From Prunella strophiata (taxonomy: Eukaryota > Chordata > Aves > Passeriformes > Prunellidae), in the NCBI GenBank assembly GCA_036583965.1, contig JAZBQD010000014.1, forward strand, positions 27,199,490 to 27,263,489: DNA of 64,000 bases, written 5' to 3'. Position 1 is the first letter of the stretch. Every line of letters begins with the position of its first letter. The notes beneath the pieces were generated by a model, which saw nothing but the letters and a program-made list of their open reading frames with translations, searched no databases and was not told where the DNA came from. The translations under genes and the position numbers were made by a program. Positions 14,101 through 27,400 of this stretch are shown piece by piece.

Positions 14101-17100
14101 AATGAATGGAGAAGTTGTTTTATTTTATTTTATTTTTCTAAAAATCAATATAGTGTCATTCAAAATGCTTTATTAAAAGGAAACTTAGGTCAAAATCCAG
14201 TCCACAAGATCAGGAAATGTCAGCACAAAAATGATAGTGAGAAGATTTCAAATAATATGCTTTTGTGGAAATGGATGCAGATAGAGAACGTTGTATGTCC
14301 AAGGCATTTGAATCAATTAGGGAAAACCAAAAAAAGGAACAGAGTAGGGATTTTGTATTGTCTGGTGAAAATCAGAGCCCTGTGCCTAAAGCATGAACTC
14401 CCATTTGGTGCTTGAGGTAAATTCAGCACCCAAAGCTGTCCCAGCTGGCCCAGTGACACAGGGTTGGCTCACTAAAGACAGCAGACAAGGAGGGAGCAGC
14501 CCAAGTCTACCAGCATGGGGGACAAGAAGATGTCAAAAGGGTTATTGCTGGGACAAGGGTCCCTGTCCCAAGCACCCAGCCAGGGAGCACTCTGGGTGAG
14601 GGAGCAGGCAATGCCTGACCTTGTCTGCTGGTGACAGACAGGCACCCCCTTATCACTGGGGGATGAGCCATTGGCTCACCTGATACCCTGTGGTGCTCAG
14701 GGCACTCACCTGGGAACAGAGAACACAACACTTCAGGCAGCACAGGCATAAAGCAGAGCACTGGTAAGCTGCCTGGTGGTCTCAGACGTTCCTGATGCCT
14801 TTCAGAGCCCTCTCTGACCCCCTTTGTGAGGGAATGGATGTGCACACAACTGCTCCTCACAGCTGTTGGTGCTGACATATATAAATAAACATTTCCTCCT
14901 GTATATTCACTGTTTAAAATGAAGTACATTTGGAGAGGATCAATACAGTCGACAAGCAGTTTGACACAGGGAATGCTCTCCAATCAGAAGGCAAAACCCA
15001 AGGGGTGAGACTTGTTCTCCAAACTGTTGTTTTAATCATAGATGTTCTGGCTTATTTTGCAAGACCATTTCTGTTCAGCTTTTTCTGATGTCATTAAAAC
15101 TTAACTCAGCATCAGTATTTGGCTCTGTAAATAAACCTGAGGCAAGGCTAGGAGCAATACTAGCTTATACCATCTGAGAACCTGGGCATACATTCTTTCA
15201 TATTCTCTCCATTTTTTTTTTTTTTACCCCCTTCTGACTTTTATTTTCCTGGAAATATTTCTTTATTTTAAGCAACTGTATGTAATATCAGAGAAGACAG
15301 AATGCAATGTGGTATCTTTGTAGCACATTGCTTAATGTCCCAGGTATAATCAATTGAGGCAATCTCTAGCACTGGAGAGTTTAAGGAAGGGTCAGATTCA
15401 TATCAGGAAAAAATTAAATACTTTTGCTTTCTAAAATGTTTTGAAAGATACTTGTAGTTTGGCCAAAAAACTTATTATGGATAGATGCTTTCAAACAGTG
15501 TCAGAATATCCTCTCTGCCTGGTGTTTTTCTCTTCATTATCATGTAAGCTGGGCTTTATAGACTACCTTACATCAGATCATTTCAAAGCAACATCTGTTG
15601 GTTTCAAGGTTAAGCTTGCTGTTACAATAAAGTACTGCTAAAATGTTAGCTCTCTGTAGAAATTCCTTGGCCAAGGTCCATTTTATGCACAAATGATTGT
15701 CTCATAATACTGCATTGAAAATAGAACATATAAGCTAAATTACAAGGATATTTATTTTCAGCAATCACTTTTGTTTACAATAGCTTCAGCTTGAGAGCAC
15801 TGGAAGACCCTGCCTTCACACTATTTTTGAGGATGTGTTCATGAAACACATGAAATGTGTTGATCCTCACATTCACACTTCCACAGTCAAAATGCCAAGA
15901 GATCCCTCCACTGGAGTGACTGCCAATGCCAACAATAGGCAGGGCTGGATGCAGTCAGGACATAGCCATTGCTTGCAGGGGATCCCCATCACTGTGCTAC
16001 CCTGAAATTGGTGTTGATGGATTATTTTTATGGATCCATTCCAGGGACAAAACCTCAGTTGGGGCATGACTGACTCAGTGGCAAGTAAACAAAAATAGTT
16101 TTGTTGCATTTATGGTGGTTATTTTCTTTCTGCTAAATGTACTAAACTAGAGATTGGGCAGACTCCTGGCAATTTTTCTTGTTACCAATGCACTGGCTTT
16201 TTGCACATAAAACTGCCATTTATTGCACCTAAGCTGTTGATTAGAGCAGCTTGTGAGGGTAGGGATGCTAGTGAATTAGGCAGCTACACAGACATTTTCA
16301 CTTCTGCAGTGGGGTTTGGGTCGACAGACTGAACCCCAACCTCTGAGTGGGGAAGATTAATGTTTGTACCAAACAGCTCCAGCAGGATCACAAGTCTCAA
16401 AAATTCTCCTTAGCAAACAGAAGTTTCATTAGAGGTTAGAAATATAAATTGGTGAAGTGACAGATTCTGTGATATGATGGAAGCTCAATTATAAGTGGAT
16501 AACATAATATAACAAGTGCAGATGAAATCCTATTAAGGTCTGAAAATCCAATATCTCATCTTCCTGACTTTTAATTGATCTTTACACATATTGTCATTAC
16601 AGTCAAATATTTGAAATGATTCCTGTACACATAAACAAATGTAAGCACATTAACTCTGTTAATAATTTTAACAAGTAATTTGTATTTCCCATTAGAGTAT
16701 CTTACAATTTGCTTTACTATAATTAAAGATATCATCAGTGATAAGCTTTAATGTGTTATTTAAACTCTGCTTGTTTATAAGATTTGCTTTTATCATTAAC
16801 TGCAGGTTGATAAGATCCACATCTTAATGAAGACACTCTCATTAAGAAATTAGATTTTATGTCTAAAGCAAATAGGATGTTCAGGTAGACAAGGACTGCT
16901 GATTTTTTCATAAATCCTAAATATAGACCTTTCTTCCTAAGGCAGATCCGTGGTAAGTCAAGCAAGTTCATTACACCATGGCAGAGAAGCAGCACCTCTG
17001 GTAAACAGCATACTCTTCACTTGACATGAAATTATGTAGTCTGTGATATCAGAGTACTGATGGGCAAAAGAAATCCTGCATATGAAGACAGTTATGGGCT

Positions 17101-17707
17101 CTTGCTCTGAAGCAAGATCAGGCCACTTTGCTTTTGACTGGGATCAAAAGCCCTAAAGAATGGAAATGTTTTGCCTGTGTTTCCCAAAGTCCAGACAGCA
17201 GAGGCTTTCAGGGACCAAGCTAGAGAAAAAAAATGGGGTACATTTGGGACACTGATTAAATCCCTTGTAAATATTTTGCTTCTTATGCACTTCCAAATCA
17301 GGAACCAAACACCCCTCCTTTATGCTTGCCTAACACAATGGGAATAAACAGACTATTTGCCTCTGCCCCTGCTCTGTCTTGTATAATCATTATGTCTCTC
17401 TTAACAGAGATGCTCTGAAACTGCTGTTCAGATACAATTTCTTTTATGTTATTTGCCAAGAAGAGAAAGAGAAGTAATATGTATGTTTCCAGCTTGAGGT
17501 TTGAACTATCTGCCTGTGGTAAAAATGTGACTTTTGGGAGACTTTCTTTAGATATACCCAACACTGCCACTTTGTAAACAAAAACAACTTTTGTCACCAG
17601 CTATGACTAATCCATTACTTTAGTTCTGTAAGTAGAATATATGTTCAAGTCATAACCAAAGAGCTGAAATTATCCTGCAAGGCTGAAAAGCAGACAGGTG
17701 GTTTAGC
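5151..17707. other. Unique non-coding stretch with small GC-richer patches
   Basis: No gene or transposable element was recognised. Short overlapping open frames gather in GC-richer patches (10272-10794, 13085-13478, 14393-14983) where stop codons are rarer, and their translations resemble nothing known. A GATA/GACA-rich run lies at about 5701-5760, a (TTTTA)n run at 14118-14137 and a 14-base T tract at 15212-15225. An exact POU octamer core (ATTTGCAT) sits at 9346-9353, and a very CpG-dense 40 bases at 10461-10499. TAAT-type words are frequent at 16500-16790. Confidence 0.55.
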
Positions 17708-17728
17708 TTTTTTTTTTTTTTTTTTTTT
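17708..17728 (+). repeat. Poly-T tract (21 nt)
   Basis: An uninterrupted run of 21 T. No retroposed body was recognised on either side, so it is listed only as a simple repeat. Confidence 0.9.
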
Positions 17729-20700
17729 GGTTCCTAAGGTTATAAGACTTTTAGATAGAGGTAAATAAATGTCCTTGTGAATAAATTAGCAGAGAGAGTA
17801 GGTGGAAGGGAAAGTAATTTTCCTTAGTTTATTTTTCACTTGTGGTTTGTTTAGAGGGCTTTTTTTGTCCTTGGTTTTATTTTAAGGAATGAAGCACTTA
17901 TTCCCTAAGAACCTGCTGCTTTGCCATCCTTATTTTTGTGTAGAGGAGAGATGATTTGGAATTAAATTAATTAAAATAGAATCACTTCTTCCCATGGAAT
18001 GATATCAAATACTTTGCTAGAGAGAACTAGCATTTAGTAAAAACTTTCTTTTGCTATTATTTTCATGGAACTTTCAAGATTCCTCAAGGAGATGAAAAGA
18101 GTCTACAAAGACATAACTGGCAAGTAATAGACTGATGCCATTCCATTCCACACAGAAATCAGAACAGCAAAATCATGTGTATTCTCCTTCTCCTCTGCAT
18201 CCTTATCCTTCCTCTGTAACTTACATTTTCTAAATTATTGAGAGCAGAATGGATTCAACTATAATGTTAACTGAGAACTGTTTAACTATTTATGTTACTA
18301 TAATTTTGTATTGATTTTATGTAAACTTTTAACCAAACACAGATTGCATTGCTTAAAGAAGACTTTTGGGAGTTCCTAATAAATTGCCTTTCCGATCTTT
18401 AATGGAGCATTAGTAATTATTGGATACAATGTGATTTAAAGTCATTTAGAAACCACATAACAGTAGCTAGATACAGTACATTTCTGTTTCACTAACAAGT
18501 TGTGTTAGATGCAATTTATGTCTGACAAGAAATACTAGGAAAAATACAGGCAAAAAATTTATCTTGATTGTAAAATCCTGTGTGATCTTCATGATATCTC
18601 ATATGCTAGATAGTATTTTCATCACTAAAAATTACTATAGTGATCTACACATTTCTACAGGAAAAACAAATAGCAGAAGTAGCACAGCAGAAGGTTGCAG
18701 GATTAACTCACACCTAAATTCAACAAAATCTTAGCCATGGAAAAATAACCAGGTCCAGAACAGGTAAGAAAATGAATGAATAAAAACACGCTCCTGCTTG
18801 CAGCAGTCAAAATATAATAATTTGCCCACAGAAAGATGAAAACAGAGAGATAACTGATTATTCTTATGACAGAATTTCTAGTGGTGACCAGATCTTTAGA
18901 CTTTCCCTTCAGTTGTTGGTTAACAGCCAAGAAACCCAAAGAACACACACCACTGGCTAACAAGGATCTTTGGGTGACCAGAAGCTGCTGTAATGCAACA
19001 ACTGGACAAAATTCATTGTAGTGGGACACACAAATGGCCTGACAACTCTTCTGTGTCTTATCTATTTTCCAGACCCGATAACACCTCTGATACTTGCTTT
19101 AGATACAAAAAACTTCAGAAATTTTCCCATAGTCCTCCTGTTGGTCATCTGGCACAGCTCATTTAAGTGGGCTGACTCTGCAGTGAAGAGTTGAGGATGT
19201 CCTGATAGGAGAATTAACTTCTCTGTATTGCTATTGCTTTTTCTTTTGCTGCTGATAACCCCCAAAGTTCCAGCAGCTGGAACCTAAGGTAAGGAGGCAC
19301 CCTACAGCCATGGCCAAAGGCCCCATAACATCAGAGCTGCACACAGATCTAAGAGAAAACTTCCTACCCCTTGTCCTCAGCACACTAAGGATGCTACAGC
19401 TGTCAGTTCGTGCCTCTGTCCCCATCACAGCTCACTGCATCTACAGCCTGCCCACAATGTTCACTGTTCCTGTTCCTTCTTGCTCCTTTCTTCACTGATC
19501 ATCCCCACATGGCCCTGAAGCCCCCACCTATGTCCCACCCATGTCCCACCCAGATGCTGATCCCCCATGTCTCTGCCTCCCACTCCTGCCTTTTGGGCAT
19601 CCAGTTCCCACCACTACACATATTTCTCCATTCAGTATCTGAATCACCTCTTCAGTCTCCTTTCCCCATTAGCTGCTTCCACTTTGGATATTACTGCCAC
19701 TCAATTCTCTTTCATATTTTCACTCTGTCCATAGCAAACACTGCCCAGGTCTGCAATAAATTTCAGCTAACCCATTTCTTGTTCTCCCCATCAATCTATC
19801 CTGATGCCTTTTATCAGTTTTGTCCCCAGGGAATTATTTGCCCTTTACTTGGCCCCTATAAAACTGTTGAAGTAACTGTATTCCTATCATGTCTACCCAT
19901 CTATCTTCAGCATTTATGGTCCTCAGGTCATTACAGAGCATAGGTACTGCTAGCTTTCCTGAGATCACCAATTACTGTTGGAGCCACTTCTTTAAAACTC
20001 AACCCATTAATTAGATATTCTTGCTAGCAGTCTCACCCCTTTCTTACCAGCCCAGATATTCATTTCAATACCTTTGCCAATCTATGAACAAAGAAATAGC
20101 AGACAGAACTTGCATTTGTAGGTACTTTTTGCCAGGTAGAGCTGAAAAGGCATCCATGAGTAACAAAACTCCTCTCTACTCTTGCATATTGCCAGATGCC
20201 AACACCTGGGGCATGGCCCAGAAAAGTTCATCTGTTGGCTTGAATGGTCAACAAATGGTCTGCTGCCCTGTTTCTTTATCTGTAAGTGCAGATAAGAGCA
20301 ACATAACTAAGCAAATATTTTTAAGATTTAGGAGAGGGATTTTTTTATCTGCTCATTTCATGGTGTACCATGATTCATGGAGATCATGGGTGTGACTCTA
20401 GAAAACAGAAAGCCCACAAATATTCTGCACAGCACTCACTGGTGGAAAGAAATGCAAATGTGCACAGCCAGCAAGCAGCCAGCTTACCTCATCCATTACC
20501 TCAATCGGTGTATTCTCATGTGTATAGGAACCTTCTTGGGTAGATCTAAAATGAGACAGTGATTGATTGTGGAAGGAACTGTTATGTAACTTAAGCATTA
20601 TCTCCAGTTTCCACAACCCTAATCACAAAGTTCCAAATGCATTCAAGTGACAAACCAATTTAAAAACAATTTGACTCCCAAGAAAATCACAACAGGGGAA

Positions 20701-22212
20701 CACTTTAAACTGAGCAGGTATTACAATGCAATTAACACAATTAACCCTTTATCACAGCAGAAAATCAAGAATTTTCACCTCTCACTATTTCTTTAAAATG
20801 TCTGCAATTGGGAAAGTGACTTCTGCCTATGGAGGAGTTAACACTACGGCAATCACTCCCTTACAGATTTTTAACAGTCACCAGGTGGCAAAATCTATTT
20901 ATACACCATATGTTTGTAATAGGATCTCAATTTGTAAGATACAACATTAAATTTCTCGAATGAATATACTGAACAGAGTAGCATGGCAACTGAAGCTGCA
21001 ATATCATGATAAAATATATTAAATCGGTGTTAATATAATAATCAGCTGTGTTTTGTTCCATATGGCAAGTTTATGTTAACAGTTAAGCTAAACCCCATCT
21101 GCTTCTTCAAAAGCTGAATATAGTAAAGGAAGAAAGGTCACAATAATGAACTTCTGCCTCCAAGTCACACCGTGTGTATGTAATAATGAATGTATAGCTC
21201 ATTCTCTAGATGATGTGTTTCAAAGAAAAAGGGAAGGTTTTTCCTCCATATTATAAGCAGCTGTTTCCCAGAGAAACTAGCTCCCAATTTCCTAACTTAT
21301 TAAAAGAGCCTTATGGAAGTGCACAGATGGCAGTAGAATGGTCAATGGCAGTGCAAAGAGTAGACCCAAATTTTTCCTGCACTGAGGACCCTGTCATCTC
21401 AAGGTATACCTGATTCTGCTGCTATGACAAGACAAATGGTATATTCCACACATCTAACAGGTGTGCTGTGCTACCATTCTGCTTGTACTGAAATGCGCTG
21501 ACAGTACAGCAATGGGAAACATTTGTCTTTATAACAACTGACAAGATGCATGATTACAACTGTAAGGGTATCAGGGATAAAAAAAAGGCAGGCCCTCTCT
21601 GTGAGCTTAGTTATTAGTCAGATGCTGAAACACTGACCAAATGTGGGGGAACAGGAATTATTTGTAAAATTGCTCTCAAAGACTATTATCTTCCACACTG
21701 CTTCCAATAAACAAATGAAACAGATCTAACCAGATCTAGATTTTTATTCTTTTTTGTGAGAATTTCTGTCAGTTTGAAGTTAGCCAAGTTCAAACTATTA
21801 ATGTCCATCTGAAATTTATTACATCTGTGGCTTTATTTTTTTCAAGCTTTTAAAAAAAAATCTATTACTGTGATGGATTTTTTTTCAGCACAAATAGCTC
21901 AGAAGGGTTGCTACCTGTGAATTTGCCCAATGTGAGCAAAATAGATATGTATACTTATATATTTATTTTTGAAGACAAACCTCTCCTGGGATACCTTTGA
22001 AGGAAATATAACTATCAAGCCCCATCTTCAAACAGAGGATCCTTACCTGGGCACCTACCTTACATCTTTTCCATCTTACATCTTTTACTGCACTGAGATA
22101 TGTAAAGAAAGGGTCTAGGTTGCCAGTTTTGTCACACACATGAGAAACAGCCTATCAAACACTTCTTATATCAGCCTGTTAAATAGTACAGAATTCCTGA
22201 GTATTTCTTCCT

Positions 22213-22241
22213 CAAGTGTGTGCATTCCCAGCACACACTTG
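22213..22241. repeat. Perfect 11-bp inverted repeat (hairpin)
   Basis: The arms CAAGTGTGTGC and GCACACACTTG are exact reverse complements separated by a 7-base loop (ATTCCCA). About 90 bases downstream, a weaker GTGTTG / CAACAC stem with a similar 7-base loop lies near 22321-22338. There is no U-run or coding neighbour to suggest a terminator. It may be chance in GT/CA-rich DNA. Confidence 0.75.
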
Positions 22242-24450
22242 CCTGGAAGTTAACCTGGAGTGTAATTTCTATGAACACATAGATCTGTAAATATAATTCT
22301 GCCATTGATGAACACGTGTTGTGTTGTCCTCTGCAACACACAACAAATTCACCATGTAAACAGCTCTAGGTTTTCCATTTGGAGCCAGGAGCTGACATAT
22401 GGAAGGTTAAGAGTTTATGTAACCTGGGATACCCCTTCAGAGAAAAAAAATAAAGAGGATTAGAAACACAGTTTATGCCCACCAACAATAATTTAAGCTT
22501 CATGAATTGCCTCCCAGGGCATAGTAAAGGCAAATGTGGGTTTTCCTCTACCTATGAAAGTGTGGTTTTAGTTAAACCATTTCCACCCATGAGGAAATTA
22601 CACCTAACATGCCACCAGCTAGTGTACAAACAGGAGACCATCCTGTTGCTCCAAGGATATGGAGTATGAAAACATTGCAGGTCTCCTGCAAGATCTCCTG
22701 CAAGACTCCCACCCAGTGTGTGACTTTCCTCTCTGGACAGTGAAGACAGTCACTGTGAACCAGTTCAGCTGCCCTGACTTTATACAGCAGAAACTGGACA
22801 TGGGAGCACCAGCAGCCGCAGCTCAAGGTAGAGGACAACGTGACATAACATGGATGTTATTTTCAAGGTGTTTTCCTCCAGAAGGTGTTGGGAAAAGGGA
22901 TAATGGAAGAAGAATATTCTGTCTCTTAAAAAAGCTCCAAGTCCCAGCACCACTAGAGACCCACTCACACAAATTTGCTGGGTCTTCCTACAAGCCTTGC
23001 TTTTCTGTTACTTGTCCTATCTATAAGCTTCTTGACCAGATATTTTGTCCTTGTATCTGCCTGTGAAAGCTATCAGTAAATTTTTTAACTAGGCAAACAT
23101 GCAGCAATAATAAATAATAATCAATTTAGAAGGTAGGTCTAGACAAGTGGTTGAGTCCTTCCTCTCACAGACAGTTATTACCTCAGGAGAGCTGCTGTGG
23201 CCTCTTTACATATTCAGTCCTGCACTGCTCTGTTTTATTTATGATAAAGTAAAACAAAAATGAATTTAGAAGGAAATGATATCACTTCTATGCCATTAAA
23301 ATTGAGACACAAACCACAGAAGCCAAGATATGCAAAGACACGACTGTCATTTTTCCTGACACCATGCAGTCTGACATAGTGTCAGACTTAACTTTGAATT
23401 TCCTGGCTTTGGTGGGTTCTTGTTCTAACCCCAAGATATCATTTAAATGCAGTTTGTCGTTTCTGAATATAACTGTAACTCTTATATTATCAATAATAAT
23501 AGGGTACCTTCTGCTCCTCGGGGGCAAACTCTCAAACAAATGGCTTGTGAATCAATAAATATGTTCTGTGCTGCAGCTGAATTTATTTATTCATGAGATG
23601 CTTATCTCTCTGTAAATTCCTTAGGAAAAATCCTTAATCCAACCATACTGAATTGACTATTTATCAGTTTTAAATTGGACCTTATTAATTTTGCTCCATG
23701 CTGGAAAACGTCTCTCACAATCCATCTTCGGACAGAATTGAATTTCTTTCTGTCTCCCTTTTCTCTCTCAGGGACAAAACCCAGTGGTTAAGAATGGGAA
23801 ATAACAGATGGCAGCAATCTCCCATATACAAATCTGCTCCGTCTGAGCGTCCTGGAAACTCTCTTTGCAATGTACTTGCAGAAGCCTGTATGCCATGGCA
23901 TAAGCACAGTCATATTTGGCTTCTCACTTATCGATGACAGGCTGAGCTGTTTCTTCTTTTGTTTTATTGCTGGCTCATTGGCAGCTGCTGTAAGTAGAGA
24001 TCAGCTTCATCACAACCAAGCACAATTATATTTTCGGGCTACAGAGGTACTTACAAACCTGTAAGCATAACACTGAATTAAATGCTCAGGTTGTGATGTA
24101 GGTTTTGCCTAGTGACTGTGGCAGGAGATGTCTTCTCAAGATCTAGGAGCTAAGAAAACAATGTTCTACTGTGAGCTCATTTGAATAATCTCACCACTCA
24201 TTAAATACAGCTGCAAGGCAAGGAATGACAGGGTTCAAAGGCAGAGCAGGGGAATATATTAGTAACAAAATTATTGTCAGAGCCTTTAGGTATGTTTCAC
24301 GATATTCCTCAATGTAATTCCATAAATTACAATGGGAACAATTGTGTCATTTGCAAACACTTGAAAAGGTTAGCTGAAGATTCTGTGCTGATAGCCTTAG
24401 TAGTCTATTTTTAGAAACACTGTCGCTAGAGAATTTCAAAATACTGTCTA

Positions 24451-24470
24451 TTTTGATCAAAGATCAAAAG
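24451..24470. promoter_or_regulatory. Possible TCF/LEF-type motif cluster
   Basis: Within 20 bases there are overlapping copies of the TCF/LEF word: ATCAAAG and ATCAAAAG on the + strand and CTTTGATC / CTTTTGATC on the - strand, making a near palindrome. TCF/LEF factors bind (A/T)(A/T)CAAAG. Clustering is suggestive only; such words are common in AT-rich DNA and there is no promoter nearby. Confidence 0.2.
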
Positions 24471-27400
24471 AGGAATTTAGTTTGGGCATTCATGGAGCAT
24501 TTCACATGATGTGATTAGTGAATGAGAAGTCCTAGATTGTGTTCTTTTCTAAAAAACAGTTGTTGATATGATTTAAAATACATTGCCTAATTCAAGTATC
24601 TTTTAGAGGCTGCAGACTGCAGGAAAAAATACAGCATCCAGATATTCACACAAGGTTATGTTTTGCTTGTGGTTTTTTTTACATTCTATTATCATCCAGC
24701 TACTTTTCTGGCCAAATGGCATCCACTGGCTCATCAGCAATACGCCATTCTCTGCCTTTTTGGCAAAAATTCCCTGATACACCTGTTAGGGAAGGCAGTG
24801 AGCATAGCAATGGGGCAGCCTCTCTTGATTCAGCTCCTGTGATCAGAGGGTGCCAAAATGCTTCAGGGCTATCAAAGTGTTGACGTCTCCAGTGCAATTT
24901 TCATCTTTGCTAAATAAAATAAACTTTCCAATATGGCTCAGGAGATTGGAGTAGTGTCTTTTTTCTTCTCTGCAAATAAGAACTGCTGCCATCCTTTAAT
25001 ATTTATCAACCCGAATCCAGAGGGAAATATTCAGCTGCTCATTTTCCAGAATACATGTTTTTTCTCACCCCGAAAAAAGCTCCTGGATTCTATGAGGCAA
25101 AGAAATTCAACTGCATTTGATTTGGGAGAAGGGGGATATTACAAGTGCTTGGAGGCCTATGTGGCAAGTGGCCATATTTCAGGTCTGCCACTGTAATCAG
25201 AAGCAGAGTGACTGGAAGGTGTTTTCCATGAAATACCTCTCTGGAGCTAAATCCAGGGACTGGGGCATTGTTTGTGAAAACACTGTCATTTTTAAAGGAA
25301 ATGTACTTGTTTACACATCATAAAAAATTTAAGAGGTACTTCTCCTTTAGGGACAAGTGTGAATGACTAGAGCTAAAGAAAGTTATTTTCTGGATCCTTC
25401 AAGTGAGAGGGAGCACTGAAAAGAAAAAGACTATAAGTGCTGCTTATGGAGTGTTTCGCTTTTAACTTTTGTAAAACAGGTAAAGGAAATGTTTCTTATG
25501 GAAGAGATACAAGAACTCCCAATTAGACCTTGGTTTACACAGCACTCAGGCACCCACTTATCTTTCAGCCTGTGAGTAGTAATGCTGACTCCCAAAGGAC
25601 ATGCTTACAGCAGAGCATAGTCTTCAGCCTGGACAGAGAGGAGGAGCTGGCACAGTGGCAGTGTGCCATGCTGTGCCTTGCTGTGTCTTCTGTGCCTCTG
25701 ACTCCCCTCCTTTCCTAGGCCACAGAGCAAAGGAGCTCTCCACACAGCAGGGATTATTCTGCAGCAGAGATCAGTGGGCACACAAATGAAGTTTGATTAT
25801 ACTCACTGCTGCTTTAAGTCTTGTTTTGGTCCTGCAGATGCTTTGCTTAACCTTGCAAAAGTCATTCGCAGGCAAACTCACAGGCAGAAGTCCTTTGTTA
25901 ACAGCAAGCCAACACCAGCTGCTTTTAGCCTTTCTGTATGGGAACAAATGTCACAAAAAAGGAAAGAGAATATGCTTTTATTTTTATTTCATTAGGGAAT
26001 TAAAAGCACTAGAAGCCATGGGCCTATCTCACTGCACAATTTAATTAGACTATTTTTCAGTGGTTTGTTTAGTTCTCTTATTCATATTTAATGTGGCTGC
26101 AAACAGCAAGCAAGGAGTTTGGCTCACCAGCGTAATGATGCATTATGCTAGCCACTAAACTCCCGAGACTTTGTGATCCTGGCATTTATGGTCAGGTCAA
26201 CTCCTATTATTCAGTTTCTGGAGTCACATGTGAAGGATATTAGCATTTGTTCTTCCAGCAAGGGGAGGGAGAGCACACAGCCAGCAGGCCGATGGATGCT
26301 GTTGCTAGGCAGGAGCCAGAGTCCTGTGGTAGGGTCACGCTCGCTCCCCCGCACTGTGGCACCCGGTGTCACCGCAAATTACTGGACACGGATTGAAGAA
26401 AGCAGAACCATATTCTCTGGAAGCACAGAGGAAAAAGAGTGGATGGAAGAAATATGGTGTTAAGAGTGAATCTTTGCCATTACTCAGCACAAGGGGCCAT
26501 GGTCATCCTTGGCTTTTAACTGTGGCTTGTTCTGCTGAGAGGACCAGCGGCACTGAAGGACAGAAAGAGCTGGTTGTGCCAGCGGCCCTGAACTGCTCAT
26601 TACCCCCTTCAGCCACTTGGAGAAAATATTGAAACTGAAATATACACCCAATGTTTGGGTTTCCAATAAAAGAGAACTGCAGGTGGTGAGATTTGGAAAT
26701 CCTTGCCCAAGTCATCCCACACCCCTATTAAACATGTTTGTTGCCCTGGAGTTTTTCTGAGCCCTGAGAGCTCTTCAGACACTAGGCTCTAGGGTAATAA
26801 TTTCACTATCTGAGACAAAGAGAGCAGAGTTGCCTGGGGCATCTGCCAATAACACAGGAACATGACAAGCAGAATTACGTTTTAGTTTTTTGGGCCTTCC
26901 TTTTTAGTGAAACATTTTTTAAGTCAAGCTTTGATAATCTAGGGGTAGTACTGATTTAACTTAATTTTCTCAAGTTGGTTACGTATTGCAATTTCTAGAG
27001 TACGTTTCAGTGAGTATATGTAACAAATGTTGGATTTAATTTGACAGAAATGGATTTTTTTAGGAATTTTCTGAGGATGTATAACAAAAAGGAAAACTGA
27101 CAATGCTGTGGCACCTTTGTCTGAGTTTTAGAAAGTTAAAAGACCTATCGAGAGGTCTCAAATATTAATTCCCACTTCTAGCTAATGTAAGAAACACATT
27201 TGGAACAGGATAATAATAAGAAAAATAACTACCCACTTCTTATGCAGAAAAGTTTCAAAATCTTTTTCACAGGAAAGAAATAACTCACAGAAAAAATAAT
27301 ATTCTAATCAAGTCTGAGATGTTATTGCAGTCATATCATCCAGCAATGGTATAATGGATTATGAATGATGAATGAAGGCAATAAAATTATATCATCTAAA

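Noticed and set aside
14507..14983. 158-codon open frame on the - strand
   Set aside because: It lies in a GC-richer patch, overlaps an open frame on the other strand and resembles no protein family known to me.
19410..19943. 177-codon open frame on the + strand, the longest outside simple repeats
   Set aside because: The strand is pyrimidine-rich, which depletes stop codons. The translation has no recognisable domain or signal, and a second frame overlaps it.
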